A stretch of DNA of 64,000 nt. It comes from Marinobacter xestospongiae. GTDB taxonomy: Bacteria > Pseudomonadota > Gammaproteobacteria > Pseudomonadales > Oleiphilaceae. Location: contig NZ_JAKZAK010000010.1 in NCBI RefSeq assembly GCF_023156385.1, forward strand, positions 21,922-85,921, given 5' to 3'. Below the pieces are notes generated by a model. The model was not told the origin of the DNA and ran no database searches. It was given only the letters and a program-made list of their open reading frames with translations. The translations under genes were made by a program, and so were the position numbers. Numbering within the stretch: position 1 is the stretch's first letter; every line of letters starts with the position of its first letter. Positions 40,995 through 50,066 of the stretch are shown here, in pieces.

Positions 40995-41873
40995 TCAACT
41001 GGGTGTGTTAAAAGGTGCCAGTCGCATGGACAGGTCGATGGCCTTGATGTCCTTGGTGAGGGCGCCAATGGAAATGTAGTCGACGCCGGTCTCCGCCACC
41101 GCTGCCAGCGTGTCGCTGCTGATACCGCCGGATGCTTCCAGTTTAGTCTGTCCGCCAGCCTTGGCAACTGCGGTGCGCATGTCATCAAGCGAGAATTCAT
41201 CCAGCATTACGATGTCGGCGCCAGCGGCCAGGGCCTGGTCAAGCTCTTCCAGAGACTCGGTTTCCACTTCCACCGGTCGGCCGGGGGCCAGTTGGCGGGC
41301 GCTCTGAACCGCGTTGGCGATGGAGCCGCAGGCCGCAATGTGGTTCTCCTTGATCAAGAATGCGTCCCACAGGCCGATACGGTGGTTGTGGCAGCCGCCG
41401 CAGGTGACCGCGTACTTCTGCGCCAGGCGCAGTCCCGGCAGGGTTTTGCGGGTATCAAGCAGCCGCACGCCGGTGTGTGCCACGAGGTCGGCATAGCGTT
41501 GACAGCTGGTGGCCACACCGGACAGCGACTGCAGCCAGTTGAGGGCGGCACGTTCCGCCGTCAGCAGACTGCGGGCCTCACCCTCGCAGGTGAACAGGGT
41601 CTGATCCGGCTGCACCCGGTCCCCATCGCGCACCTGCCAGTTGATGGTCACCGACGGGTCCACCTGGCGAAACACCTCATCCACCCAGGCCTGACCGGCA
41701 ATCACCGCCGCTTCGCGAGTGATCACGCGACCACGGGTGTGGCGGTCGGTGGGAATCAGTGCCGCGGTGATATCCCCGCTGCCCACGTCTTCGCGAAGGC
41801 TGTGAGCCACGGCCTCGATTCGGGCCTGGCGGAGCATATCGGGAGTGAGGGCGGAGCTGTAGGCTGATGACAT
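40995..41873 (-). CDS. nadC: Nicotinate-nucleotide pyrophosphorylase (quinolinate phosphoribosyltransferase)
   Basis: Converts quinolinate and PRPP to nicotinate mononucleotide in de novo NAD synthesis. The 292 aa from the ATG at 41873 match the family (E. coli 297); a TTG 13 codons upstream would turn a short DNA repeat into protein and is less likely. Motifs include [13 protein letters not shown] near the N-terminus, [26 protein letters not shown] and [10 protein letters not shown], with [11 protein letters not shown] near the end. It is divergent from the DUF1631 gene, as in Pseudomonas. Confidence 0.97.
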   Translation of the reverse strand: MSSAYSSALTPDMLRQARIEAVAHSLREDVGSGDITAALIPTDRHTRGRVITREAAVIAGQAWVDEVFRQVDPSVTINWQVRDGDRVQPDQTLFTCEGEARSLLTAERAALNWLQSLSGVATSCQRYADLVAHTGVRLLDTRKTLPGLRLAQKYAVTCGGCHNHRIGLWDAFLIKENHIAACGSIANAVQSARQLAPGRPVEVETESLEELDQALAAGADIVMLDEFSLDDMRTAVAKAGGQTKLEASGGISSDTLAAVAETGVDYISIGALTKDIKAIDLSMRLAPFNTPS

Positions 41874-41880
41874 GGTTGCG

Positions 41881-41901
41881 GGTCCGTGGTCCGTGGTTCG
41901 T
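41881..41901. repeat. Three 7-bp tandem units before nadC
   Basis: GGTCCGT, GGTCCGT, GGTTCGT in direct succession, just upstream of the nadC start on its 5' side. Too short for a functional call. Confidence 0.6.
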
Positions 41902-42120
41902 GTGAGGCGCAAGATTCTACTGCCTCATCGCCGTCAGCGACAGTCTCCGGCATGAGCGAATGGTAACGCTGGCTGGTTAGCGGGTGACCAGGGAGCGAGT
42001 GACGAAATTTGTCAGTCGGCTCTTGATGTGTCGTGAAAGCGGGCGCTTTCATGCCCCGCGGTTGAGCGGATTGTCGACTGATTTTCGTTCAGAGTGTGAT
42101 CCGGTTCCGCTCTTCACAAA

Positions 42121-42157
42121 AGGTGACAAAACCTGACACAAGGTGACGGGGTGAAGG
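42121..42157. repeat. 10-bp-phased AGGTGAC-like array upstream of the DUF1631 gene
   Basis: AGGTGAC occurs at 42121-42127 and 42141-42147, exactly 20 bp apart. ACCTGAC lies midway (42131-42137) and GTGAAGG begins at 42151. The 10-bp register means all copies face one side of the helix, as expected for a cooperative operator. No regulator is assigned. Confidence 0.5.
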
Positions 42158-42241
42158 CATATCATGTGTAATGCGGTGTAAATCATTGTTAAACGTGTTT
42201 TCTCACCAAGCGAATATAGGGCATCGATCCGGAGTAGTCCG

Positions 42242-44641
42242 ATGACACAGGACCGAAAAGTAGTCAGTTTGAAAAGTCAGGGGTTGGTAGACCGATTCAG
42301 TCTGCCGCCGGTACTGGTGCGGTTGCGGGACGTATCGGGTCTGCGACTGCGCAGTGTGTTGTCCGACTTTTTCGACAGTGCTGACGACGTACTGTTTGGA
42401 ATGGCGGAGAAGGCCGGCTCCAATCAGGATCAGACGGCCTACTTCGACGCCATGCGCGAGCTGCGCCTGCGACGCAAGAACATGACGTCCTCGATGCTGC
42501 AGTGGGTCAGTCAGGCCTTTAACGAACTGGGCACTTTCGATCCGGTGCCCAACTCGTCCGGGCTGGATCAGGTGGACCAGGACTCGCTGTCGTTGCTGGA
42601 TCACGACGACATGGAGCAGAAACTGGCCATCGACGGCCTGATCACCAAACTGCGCAACCGCCATGAACAGGCCGTTCAACTGCTGGCGGCCCGGGTTGCC
42701 CACCTGGTCCCGAACATTGACCTCAAGGACCGGCAGATGCCGTTGAGCCCGGAGGTGTTGTGTACCGGTCTGGCGGAGGCCTGTGGTGATCTTGAAATTG
42801 ATATCCGCGCCAAACTGATTGTGCTCAAGCTGTTCGACCAGCTGCTGATCAGCAAGCTGGACGAACTCTACCGGGAGGCCAACGAACTGTTGGTCGTTCA
42901 GGGCATCCTGCCGGAACTGACCGATACCGACGCCCGTCTGCGGCGCGCCGGCCGCCCCGCGAAGCAGGGACGCCGGGCGCCCCCGCCCCCGAGTGCCCGT
43001 GGTGCAGTGCCGCCGCCGGCAGCGCCGACCGACGACCAGCAATCGCTGATCTCCAGCGGGCACAGTTCGGCGACGTTCTCTGAATTGTCTGAACTACTAC
43101 GAGAGGGAGGGCTGGTGACAGGTCAAGCTTCGGCAGCCGATAGTCGTCCATTGGACACCCAGGCATTGATGGGCATGCTGGCCCAGTTGCAGCCGCCGAT
43201 GATTGTGGATGACAACGAGCCGGTCACGTCACTGTCCGATCAGCTGCAATCGCTGATCCGCCCGGACTCTGGTCCTGCCTATTCCCTGCGCCAGGTGGAC
43301 AGCGATGTCATCAACCTGGTGTCAATGCTGTTTGATTTCATACTGGAAGATCACCAACTGCCGTCGCCGATCAAATCCCTGCTTGGCCGTCTGCAGATCC
43401 CGGTGCTCAAGGTCGCCCTGACCGATCAGAGTTTCTTTAACCGGGGCGGGCATCCGGCTCGCAAGCTGTTGAACGAACTGGCCATGGCCGGCATCGGCTG
43501 GGTTGAAAAATCGCCCGGTCAGCGCGACCCGCTGCGGGACAAGATTGAATCGGTGGTGGACCAGTTGGCTGAAACGTCCCTGGACCAGCCGGACGAACTC
43601 GAGTCGCTGCTGGACGACTTCTCCCGCTTCATGGATCTGGACCGCCGCCGGCGGGCCCTGATCGAGCAGCGCCTGCGGGACGCCGAAGAGGGCCGGGCGA
43701 TCCAGGAGCGGGCCCGGCAGACGGTAGATCAATTGCTGGCCGATACGTTGTCCGGTCGCGAACTGCCCCAGCCGGTGGTGGACCTGCTGCAGCAACCCTG
43801 GTGCAAATACCTGCAGTGGCTGGTGTTGCGTGAAGGCAGTGAGAGCGAGGTCTGGCACCGGGCGGTGACGCTGACCCGTCAGTTGGTCTGGAGTGTTGAT
43901 CCGGAGCCCATTGACGAAAACACCCGCAGCGAACTGCTGGCGACCATTCCCACCATCGTGGACGGCCTGCGTGACGGTCTCCAGACTATCTCCTGGGACC
44001 CATTTGCCACCGACAATGCGGTGCGGGATCTGGAGCTGGCCCATGTGGATGTATTCCAGCGCCTGGTTACCCAGCCGGAAGCGCCGGTTGTGGAAAGCGA
44101 GCCGGAAGCCCCGGTGGCGGCTGAACCGGAGCCGGAGGTCGAGGCACCTGAAGCGGAAGCTGCCGAGCCAGACCTGCCCACCGAGACTGCAGACGCGGTG
44201 GTGGATCTGTTGGATGATGTCCCGTTAATTGATGATGACGTTCCGGAAGTCGACGACGTCGCTGAGGTGGACGTACCAGAGGTGACGGCGAGCGCAGAAC
44301 CGGTGGCAGAGGCTTCGCCTGCTGTGGCGACTGCTGCCGAGAGCACCGAACCCGCCATTGCCGAAGAATGGTTGGCCAAGGCGGATCACCTGCCGGTGGG
44401 GTCCTGGGTTGAACTGCTGAGCCAGGAAAGCCGCATCCGCTGTAAGCTGGCGGCGTACATCAAAGTCACCGGCAAGTTTATCTTCGTCAATCGCAACGGC
44501 GCGAAAGTCGCTGAGCTGCAACGGGAAGAACTGGCCCGGGCCCTGGCCAGCAAAGAGATCACCATGCTCGACGATGGCCTGATCTTTGACCGCGCCCTTG
44601 AGTCCATTATTGACAACCTGCGCACTAACCGCCGGGATTAA
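42242..44641 (+). CDS. DUF1631 family protein
   Basis: Large cytoplasmic protein of 799 aa, with no signal peptide or membrane helix. It matches DUF1631: an N-terminal helical region (LRLRSVLSDFFDSADDVLFGMAE) and a central part including the LVSMLFDFILEDHQLPSPIK segment. An acidic Ala/Glu/Pro/Val linker (about 610-715) separates it from a compact C-terminal domain (about 715-799) with VGSWVELL, FIFVNRNGAKV and a final helix. That C-terminal fold could be PilZ-like, but this is a guess. nadC-DUF1631-ampD synteny is shared with Pseudomonas. Confidence 0.85.
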   Translation: MTQDRKVVSLKSQGLVDRFSLPPVLVRLRDVSGLRLRSVLSDFFDSADDVLFGMAEKAGSNQDQTAYFDAMRELRLRRKNMTSSMLQWVSQAFNELGTFDPVPNSSGLDQVDQDSLSLLDHDDMEQKLAIDGLITKLRNRHEQAVQLLAARVAHLVPNIDLKDRQMPLSPEVLCTGLAEACGDLEIDIRAKLIVLKLFDQLLISKLDELYREANELLVVQGILPELTDTDARLRRAGRPAKQGRRAPPPPSARGAVPPPAAPTDDQQSLISSGHSSATFSELSELLREGGLVTGQASAADSRPLDTQALMGMLAQLQPPMIVDDNEPVTSLSDQLQSLIRPDSGPAYSLRQVDSDVINLVSMLFDFILEDHQLPSPIKSLLGRLQIPVLKVALTDQSFFNRGGHPARKLLNELAMAGIGWVEKSPGQRDPLRDKIESVVDQLAETSLDQPDELESLLDDFSRFMDLDRRRRALIEQRLRDAEEGRAIQERARQTVDQLLADTLSGRELPQPVVDLLQQPWCKYLQWLVLREGSESEVWHRAVTLTRQLVWSVDPEPIDENTRSELLATIPTIVDGLRDGLQTISWDPFATDNAVRDLELAHVDVFQRLVTQPEAPVVESEPEAPVAAEPEPEVEAPEAEAAEPDLPTETADAVVDLLDDVPLIDDDVPEVDDVAEVDVPEVTASAEPVAEASPAVATAAESTEPAIAEEWLAKADHLPVGSWVELLSQESRIRCKLAAYIKVTGKFIFVNRNGAKVAELQREELARALASKEITMLDDGLIFDRALESIIDNLRTNRRD

Positions 44642-44652
44642 CGGCGGTTTTT
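44627..44652 (+). terminator. Intrinsic terminator overlapping the DUF1631 stop
   Basis: AACCGCCG (44627-44634) pairs with CGGCGGTT (44642-44649) around a 7-base loop, with the stop codon at 44639-44641 inside the structure, and the 3' arm runs into TTTTT. Confidence 0.75.
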
Positions 44653-44767
44653 GTCCGCTGTCCGTGACATCTGGCATGTGACAGCGGTTGCGCCTTTGTG
44701 CTTCAATCAAGACTGATCCGCCCCTGATACTGACCGTGGACCAGCCTTGAACGCGATAACCCAAGAT

Positions 44768-45346
44768 ATGCCGGACGACTGCCTTCACCTGCGGTCCACC
44801 GGTCGACTCCCCGGGGCACGTTGGTGCCCGTCTCCCAACTTTGGTCCGCGCCCAGATGGTGCGGCTATCTCCCTGCTGGTTGTCCATAACATCAGCCTTC
44901 CTCCAGGGCAGTTCGGCGGCAACGCCATCGAGCAGTTCTTCTGCAATCAGCTGGACCCGGGCGAGCATCCCTATTTCGAAACCATTGCTGACCTGAAGGT
45001 ATCGGCTCACGCGCTGATTCGCCGGGATGGTGAGCTGGTGCAGTTTGTCAGCCTGCTGGAGCGGGCCTGGCACGCCGGGCGTTCCAGCTTCCAGGGGCAA
45101 CAGGAGTGCAATGATTTTTCCATCGGTATTGAGTTGGAGGGCACCGATGAGTTGCCCTATGCCGCCGCCCAGTATCAATGCCTGGCAATGGTGGCCCGCC
45201 AAATCATGACCGCCTGGCCGGCAATCGCCACCGAACGCATCGCCGGTCATTGTGATGTGGCGCCGGGGCGCAAGACCGACCCCGGTCCCGCGTTTGACTG
45301 GCAGCGCTTTCTGGCGGATCTGTCCGCCATGGATGGGGGAGTGTAG
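44768..45346 (+). CDS. ampD: 1,6-anhydro-N-acetylmuramyl-L-alanine amidase AmpD
   Basis: Cytosolic zinc amidase that cleaves anhydromuropeptides in cell-wall recycling; its loss derepresses AmpC beta-lactamase in species with AmpR. The 192 aa fit E. coli (183). Zinc ligands are visible in LLVVHNISLPP (His), GHCDVAPGRKTDPG (His and Asp) and the RAWHAGRSSFQG segment. The ATG at 44768 is chosen, though a TTG seven codons earlier is possible; neither has a strong Shine-Dalgarno. ampE begins four bases after the stop. Confidence 0.96.
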   Translation: MPDDCLHLRSTGRLPGARWCPSPNFGPRPDGAAISLLVVHNISLPPGQFGGNAIEQFFCNQLDPGEHPYFETIADLKVSAHALIRRDGELVQFVSLLERAWHAGRSSFQGQQECNDFSIGIELEGTDELPYAAAQYQCLAMVARQIMTAWPAIATERIAGHCDVAPGRKTDPGPAFDWQRFLADLSAMDGGV

Positions 45347-45350
45347 CCGT

Positions 45351-46241
45351 ATGCCGTTGGTGATTTTCCTGTTGGCGTACCTGATCCGGCGACGGCTGGA
45401 CATCGCTGGCCGTCTGGATGGTGAACAGGGCTTCTCCCAGCTCTGTCAACGTCTGGGTGGGCAGTCGCATCCGCCAGCAGGCAGCAGCCATCTGCCCGGT
45501 TTGCTGGCGGTGGCGCTGGTGACGCTGTTGCTGTTCTATCTGGACTGGATGGCTACCTGGCAGGGATGGCCGGCGGTGCTGTATCCCCTGGAGCTGGGGT
45601 TGCTGCTGGTACTGATGGGCCTGCCTGGCTGGAAGGGCCGGCTGGAGGTTTACAGCGATGCCTGGCAGCGGGGGGACATGCAGGCGGCCTGGCATCACAT
45701 CCGCGATTGCCTGCCGGCCAGTGAGCGCGGTCAGGCCAGTTCCCCGGACCAGATGCACCGGTCGCTGTGCCATCGGTTCATGATGACCGTCTTCGAGCGC
45801 TATTTCCTGGTGGCGTTCTGGTTTGTGCTTGGCGGCATACCGCTGGCATTCCTAGCCCGTGCCCTGGTGGCGCTGCGGGATCACTGGCCGGATGCGGAAG
45901 CCCGGTCCCGCTTCAGCCTGCTGGTGGAAGTGATGGCCTGGTTGCCGGTGCGCTTGCTGTCGCTGAGTTTTGGCGTTGCCGGGGATCTGTCGGGTTGGCT
46001 GCGGTCGGGTCGTCAGTACCTGGGGCGGCCGGCGGTGTCGGCCTCGGCTGTGCTGGCGGCGGGCGCCAGCAGTGCACTGACCGGGTTTGCCCTCGACCCG
46101 CAGCGGTTCTCCGAGTTGCATCCCGATGAGTGGCTCCAGTTCGGCGGCCGCAGTCTGAAGGCCATCCGTGATCTGCTCAACCGCAGCATGCTGGTCTGGG
46201 TCTGCCTGTTGGCACTACTGGTCATTGCTGGCGTGGTGTAG
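45351..46241 (+). CDS. ampE: AmpE family inner-membrane protein
   Basis: Inner-membrane protein of 296 aa with four or five hydrophobic segments, including LLAVALVTLLLFYLDWMATW and a C-terminal LVWVCLLALLVIAGVV. It starts MPLVIFLLAYLIRRRLDIAG, the expected AmpE N-terminus, and includes the HRFMMTVFERYFLVAFWFVLGG stretch conserved in the AmpE/CobD-like family. In enterobacteria AmpE is encoded with AmpD and has been linked to beta-lactam signalling; its activity is unclear. A hairpin without T-run (CCAGGA/TCCTGG, 46297-46311) follows. Confidence 0.9.
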   Translation: MPLVIFLLAYLIRRRLDIAGRLDGEQGFSQLCQRLGGQSHPPAGSSHLPGLLAVALVTLLLFYLDWMATWQGWPAVLYPLELGLLLVLMGLPGWKGRLEVYSDAWQRGDMQAAWHHIRDCLPASERGQASSPDQMHRSLCHRFMMTVFERYFLVAFWFVLGGIPLAFLARALVALRDHWPDAEARSRFSLLVEVMAWLPVRLLSLSFGVAGDLSGWLRSGRQYLGRPAVSASAVLAAGASSALTGFALDPQRFSELHPDEWLQFGGRSLKAIRDLLNRSMLVWVCLLALLVIAGVV

Positions 46242-46420
46242 TGTTTGTGCACTGGCCAGCAGCCAACTCAAAAGAATGTACGCAGGGCGGGCGCTACCAG
46301 GATTGTCCTGGCTCAATTGCGCTTACGGTGTGGCTGGTATGCTGAACAACGGAAGTCATTGCTTTTCGCACTTATTACAGCAAATACAAAACTTTGTCGA
46401 AAATTTACAATGTATTTCGC

Positions 46421-46447
46421 TCAAGATCTGCGACAATTCGGCGATAT
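46421..46447 (+). promoter_or_regulatory. Sigma-28 (FliA)-type promoter of the chemoreceptor gene
   Basis: TCAAGATC (46421-46428), 11 bp, then GGCGATAT (46440-46447). This is close to the flagellar sigma-28 pattern (TAAAG/TCAAG then GCCGATA). It lies about 45 bp upstream of the methyl-accepting chemotaxis gene, in an AT-rich gap. It would place this receptor in the flagellar regulon. Confidence 0.65.
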
Positions 46448-46492
46448 ACAAATAAATAACAATAATCCAGACACGCCCTGGGGAGTTAATCC

Positions 46493-48520
46493 GTGAAGAG
46501 ACTCATCTTTCCTGCTGTCTCCCTGATGAACCGCCTGCCGATGTTCTACAAGTTCGGCCTCATCAGTATTCTCTTCCTGCTGCCGATTGGTGGCCTTGCC
46601 TACCTGGTTGTCAGTGAGCTCAACCAATCCCTCGATACCCTGACCCGTGAACAGGAAGGCCTTGCCCAACTGAGCCAGGTGGACACTCTGGTTGATGCGG
46701 CCTACCGCTTCCGGGATTTTCGCTCGGGCGGCAAGATCAAGAACGACGACGGCCTGCTTGCGCTGTCTGAAGAAGCCGCCGGCACCATTGATGAGGTGTT
46801 TGCCGGACTGCTTGCCAGTGACGTGCAGTTTGACGATGACGGCGACTGGCGACAGCAGGTCACCGAACTGGAAGCGGCCTGGCGCCAGCTCCGCGAGGAA
46901 GACAGTTACCAGGGCAACATTGCGCCGCAGTTCAACTATTATCAGGAGTTTGTTCAGAAAGCGCGGGCGCTGTTGTCTGCAACTCTGGAGATCTCCGGGC
47001 TGGGGCACGATGTTTCCCGCGAGAACCTGGCGCTGCTCAAGCTGGTGGAGGAGTCCACCCAGGACGCTCGCAGCGCCATGGGCAAGGCCCGGGCCTATGG
47101 AGCCTATGCCTTGATTGAAGGGCAGGTGGGCTATGCCCTCAGTGATGCCCTGAACGAAGTCTTCGACGAGCTCACCAACCGTCAGGCACTGCTGGGGCCG
47201 GTACTGAACGTGGCCACCAGTGCGTCGGACCAGTTGGCGGCTGAGGCCGAGTTGCTGGCTTCCGTCAGCAATGGCCTGACCGAAGTGCGGGATACGCTCG
47301 ATACCAACGTCATCGTGCCGATGCGACTGGAGATGCCCTGGCGGGACTTCAACCAGGTGGTGGGGCGCCAGTTCCAGTCCATCGACCGTCTCCATGCCCG
47401 TATTTTCGACATAGTGGCAGGCAATCTCGAGCAGCGCCTGGCGGCGGAGCAGCGGCAACGAAACCTGATCTTCTTGGCGCTGGCCGCGGTGTTGCTGGTG
47501 GTGGTGTACCTCTACATTGGCTTCTTTGTTTCGGTACGGACGGCGATCAACCGCTTCAGCGACGCGGCCCGTACCGTGGCGGCCGGGGATATGACGGTGA
47601 CCATCCGGCTCGACAACCGCGATGAACTGGGTGAGCTGACGTCCGAGTTCAACAACATGACCAGCAAGATGGCGGATCTGATCCGCTCGGTTTCTGCCAC
47701 CACCAGCGACGTTGATCGTCAGGCCAGCCGGGTGCATGAAACCGCGACCATGAACAGCGAGGCGTCGGCGCGGCAGATGGATGAAACCACCCAGATCACC
47801 GATGCCATGCAGCAGATGGTCGGCGCGGTGCAGGAGGTGGCGGAGAGCGCCATGCGGGTGTCTGACAGCGCTGGCAGCGCCGAGCAGGATACTGAAATCG
47901 GGCGTCAGGTGGTGGCCGATACGGTCGAGACCATCAACCGCCTCGCTGGCGAGATCAACGGTGCGGTGGCGGTGATCAATCGGGTGTCTGAGGATAGTGG
48001 CAGCATCAGCCAGGTGCTGGTGGAGATCAAGGCCATTGCGGAGCAGACCAACCTGCTGGCTCTCAACGCCGCTATCGAGGCGGCCCGGGCGGGCGAGCAG
48101 GGACGTGGCTTTGCGGTTGTGGCGGATGAGGTTCGCTCGCTGTCCCAGCGCACCCACAAGTCGACGGAAGAGATCGAGGGGATGATTTCCCGGTTGCAGA
48201 ACGGTGTCAAAGACGCCGTGGATGCCATGACCAACAGCCACGAAGTGACCGAGGCCACGGTGGCCAAGTCCTCGGAGGTGACCGAGGCACTGGATCGGAT
48301 CACCCGGGGCATCGCGGCCATCGTCGATATGGGGCACCAGATTGCCCAGGCCGCTGAGGAACAGTCGGCGGTGACCAAGAACGTCAACGTCAACGTAGAG
48401 CAGATTGGCACCCTTGGCCAGCGCACGGCCGCCAACGCCGAGGAGACCCTGGGAGCCTCCCGCGAGATGTCTGATCTGACGGCATCCCTGCAGCGGCTGG
48501 TAGAGGCGTTTCGGGTCTGA
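46493..48520 (+). CDS. Methyl-accepting chemotaxis protein
   Basis: Transmembrane chemoreceptor of 675 aa from a GTG with GGGAG upstream. TM1 is about residues 22-43 and TM2 about 324-346, giving a large (about 280-residue) helical periplasmic sensor of unknown ligand. HAMP follows (about 347-400). The cytoplasmic hairpin signature EQTNLLALNAAIEAARAGEQ and GRGFAVVADEVRSLSQRT are intact. No C-terminal pentapeptide for CheR docking is seen (the end is VEAFRV). A bidirectional hairpin lies just after the stop. Confidence 0.95.
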   Translation: MKRLIFPAVSLMNRLPMFYKFGLISILFLLPIGGLAYLVVSELNQSLDTLTREQEGLAQLSQVDTLVDAAYRFRDFRSGGKIKNDDGLLALSEEAAGTIDEVFAGLLASDVQFDDDGDWRQQVTELEAAWRQLREEDSYQGNIAPQFNYYQEFVQKARALLSATLEISGLGHDVSRENLALLKLVEESTQDARSAMGKARAYGAYALIEGQVGYALSDALNEVFDELTNRQALLGPVLNVATSASDQLAAEAELLASVSNGLTEVRDTLDTNVIVPMRLEMPWRDFNQVVGRQFQSIDRLHARIFDIVAGNLEQRLAAEQRQRNLIFLALAAVLLVVVYLYIGFFVSVRTAINRFSDAARTVAAGDMTVTIRLDNRDELGELTSEFNNMTSKMADLIRSVSATTSDVDRQASRVHETATMNSEASARQMDETTQITDAMQQMVGAVQEVAESAMRVSDSAGSAEQDTEIGRQVVADTVETINRLAGEINGAVAVINRVSEDSGSISQVLVEIKAIAEQTNLLALNAAIEAARAGEQGRGFAVVADEVRSLSQRTHKSTEEIEGMISRLQNGVKDAVDAMTNSHEVTEATVAKSSEVTEALDRITRGIAAIVDMGHQIAQAAEEQSAVTKNVNVNVEQIGTLGQRTAANAEETLGASREMSDLTASLQRLVEAFRV

Positions 48521-48528
48521 CTATAGAC

Positions 48529-48558
48529 AATCCGTGCTCGTCAGAGCGCGGATTTTTT
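48529..48558 (+). terminator. Intrinsic terminator between the chemoreceptor and pduO-type genes
   Basis: AATCCG-T-GCTC (48529-48539) pairs with GAGC-G-CGGATT (48544-48554), with one T-G wobble and a GTCA loop; six T (48553-48558) follow on the + strand. The 3' arm overlaps the last codons of the - strand gene, so its usefulness for that gene is doubtful. Confidence 0.75.
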
Positions 48559-49098
48559 CTGCTCCCACAGAATCTCTTCGGCGCCCTCCCGTCGGGCCAG
48601 CACCCGGGCCATGACAAACAGCAGATCCGACAGCCGGTTCAGGTACTGCCGCGCTGCGCTGTTGATGGAATCCTCATGGCTCAGCGCCACCACCACCCTT
48701 TCCGCCCGACGGCATACCGCCCGGGCCATGTGGCACTGGGCCGCGGCCGGTGAACCGCCCGGAAGAATGAAGTTCTTCAGCGGGGGCAGGTCGGCGTTGT
48801 GTTCATCGAGGGTGTCTTCCAGCCATTGGATATGGTCTGCACCGATCACCTGGCTGCCGGGAATGGCAAACTCGCCGCCGAGATCAAACAGGTGGTGCTG
48901 GATTCGGCGCAGGGTCTCCAGCAGGGCATCGTCACCGTCCAGACACTCGATCAGCAGCCCCAGGTGGCAGTTCAGCTCGTCTGCGGTGCCCATGGCTTCC
49001 ACGCGTTGGGCATTCTTGGCAATCCGGTTGCCGTCGGCGAGACCGGTGGAGCCGTCATCGCCGGTGCGGGTGTAGATCTTGGACAGTCGGTTTCCCAT
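48541..49098 (-). CDS. PduO-type corrinoid adenosyltransferase
   Basis: Transfers the adenosyl group of ATP to cob(I)alamin or cobinamide, giving the coenzyme form. The 185 aa have the PduO signature: KIYTRTGDDGSTGLADG near the N-terminus binds ATP, followed by VEAMGTADELNCHLG and the C-terminal RRAERVVVALS and LNRLSDLLFVMAR. It is 26 bp after panE on the - strand, so it may be the third gene of a valS-panE-adenosyltransferase unit. Names used for this family include cobO and pduO; the sequence fits the PduO fold, not CobA. Confidence 0.93.
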   Translation of the reverse strand: MGNRLSKIYTRTGDDGSTGLADGNRIAKNAQRVEAMGTADELNCHLGLLIECLDGDDALLETLRRIQHHLFDLGGEFAIPGSQVIGADHIQWLEDTLDEHNADLPPLKNFILPGGSPAAAQCHMARAVCRRAERVVVALSHEDSINSAARQYLNRLSDLLFVMARVLARREGAEEILWEQKKSAL

Positions 49099-49124
49099 GG
49101 TGTTGATCCTTTCTAGGTTGCAGA

Positions 49125-50063
49125 TCAGCCGTTGGCCAGGTTTCTGACCTTCTCGGTTAGCATGGCGTTGACCGGGCAGGGCAGTCCCAGGGCCCGGCTG
49201 CGCCGGGTGACGTAGCCGTTGATGTAGTCGATTTCGGTGCGTCGTCCCTGCATTACGTCTGCGCGCATGGAAGAGATGTTCCGGGCCGTTGCCCGGGCCA
49301 CCTGTTCGATGGTGGCACGCAGGTGTGCTGGCGGGTCAGTCGCCAGGCCTTCGGCCGCCATCAGCGCCGAGAGCTCCTGACACAGCCCGTCGATATGGTG
49401 TTGGTACAGAGGCTGCGCCAGGATGTCGCCATTGCGACAGTCCAGCAGGGCAGTAAACGGGTTGATGCCCGCGTTGACCACCAGCTTCCGCCACAGCCGG
49501 GACTGGATATCGGCTTCCGGCTGGACCCTGAGAGGGCTGTGGGCGAGGCGTTGAGTGACCGCATCCAGATGCCTCTGGCCCGCCGGATTGATCGCGCCGA
49601 TCCAGGTCTGGCCGAGGCCTGCGTGCACCGTCAGGTCCGGTTCCGGACGGTTGGCGCCCTCGGTGGTGACCGCGGCCAGCACCGGGTGCGCCGGCCAGGT
49701 CTCGGCCACGGCCTGTTGGCTGCCAAGACCATTCTGGAACAGCACGATGGGCAGCGTTGGCGGCAGCAGGGGAAGCTGTTCGGCCAGGGCATCCAGGGTC
49801 TGGTGGGCTTTGGTGGTGACCAGTAGCAGTTCCGCCTGGCTGGCCTCAGCCGCGGGGCGGACGCTCACCGTGCGAAGCTGCTCGGGGCCGTCGACGGGCT
49901 GGAAACGGAAGGTGTCGGTGTCGGCGGGCTGTCCCGGTCTTGCCAGCAACCGGGTGGTGTCTGTGGGCAGTGATGCTGCCCACAGACGTCCCATGGCGCC
50001 GGCCCCCAGGATCAGGATGCTGCCCTCCCCAGGGGAGAGCGCCTGGTGGCGCGGTGCCGGCAT
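49125..50063 (-). CDS. panE: 2-dehydropantoate 2-reductase family protein
   Basis: NADPH-dependent ketopantoate reductase family, 312 aa; reduces 2-dehydropantoate to pantoate for coenzyme A synthesis. The N-terminal Rossmann motif is ILGAGAMGRLWAASL, and the catalytic-lysine region is VTTKAHQT. FQNGLGSQ and the C-terminal ARGRRTEIDYINGYVTR-like segment (MQGRRTEIDYINGYVTR) are typical. The family has paralogues of uncertain substrate. It starts three bases after valS on the same strand, suggesting co-transcription. Confidence 0.88.
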   Translation of the reverse strand: MPAPRHQALSPGEGSILILGAGAMGRLWAASLPTDTTRLLARPGQPADTDTFRFQPVDGPEQLRTVSVRPAAEASQAELLLVTTKAHQTLDALAEQLPLLPPTLPIVLFQNGLGSQQAVAETWPAHPVLAAVTTEGANRPEPDLTVHAGLGQTWIGAINPAGQRHLDAVTQRLAHSPLRVQPEADIQSRLWRKLVVNAGINPFTALLDCRNGDILAQPLYQHHIDGLCQELSALMAAEGLATDPPAHLRATIEQVARATARNISSMRADVMQGRRTEIDYINGYVTRRSRALGLPCPVNAMLTEKVRNLANG

Positions 50064-50066
50064 GGC

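Larger units (their letters stand above)
41874..42241. other. 368-bp divergent intergenic region between nadC and the DUF1631 gene
   Basis: No gene is evident. Next to nadC are three copies of a 7-bp unit (GGTCCGT, GGTCCGT, GGTTCGT at 41881-41901). Nearer the DUF1631 gene is a 10-bp-phased AGGTGAC array (42121-42160), followed by AT-rich sequence with a TATCAT (42160-42165) that could be a -10. Promoters for both divergent genes should lie here. Confidence 0.6.

Noticed and set aside
46421..48337. 638-codon open frame on the - strand
   Set aside because: Antisense to the chemoreceptor gene and crossing its sigma-28 promoter.
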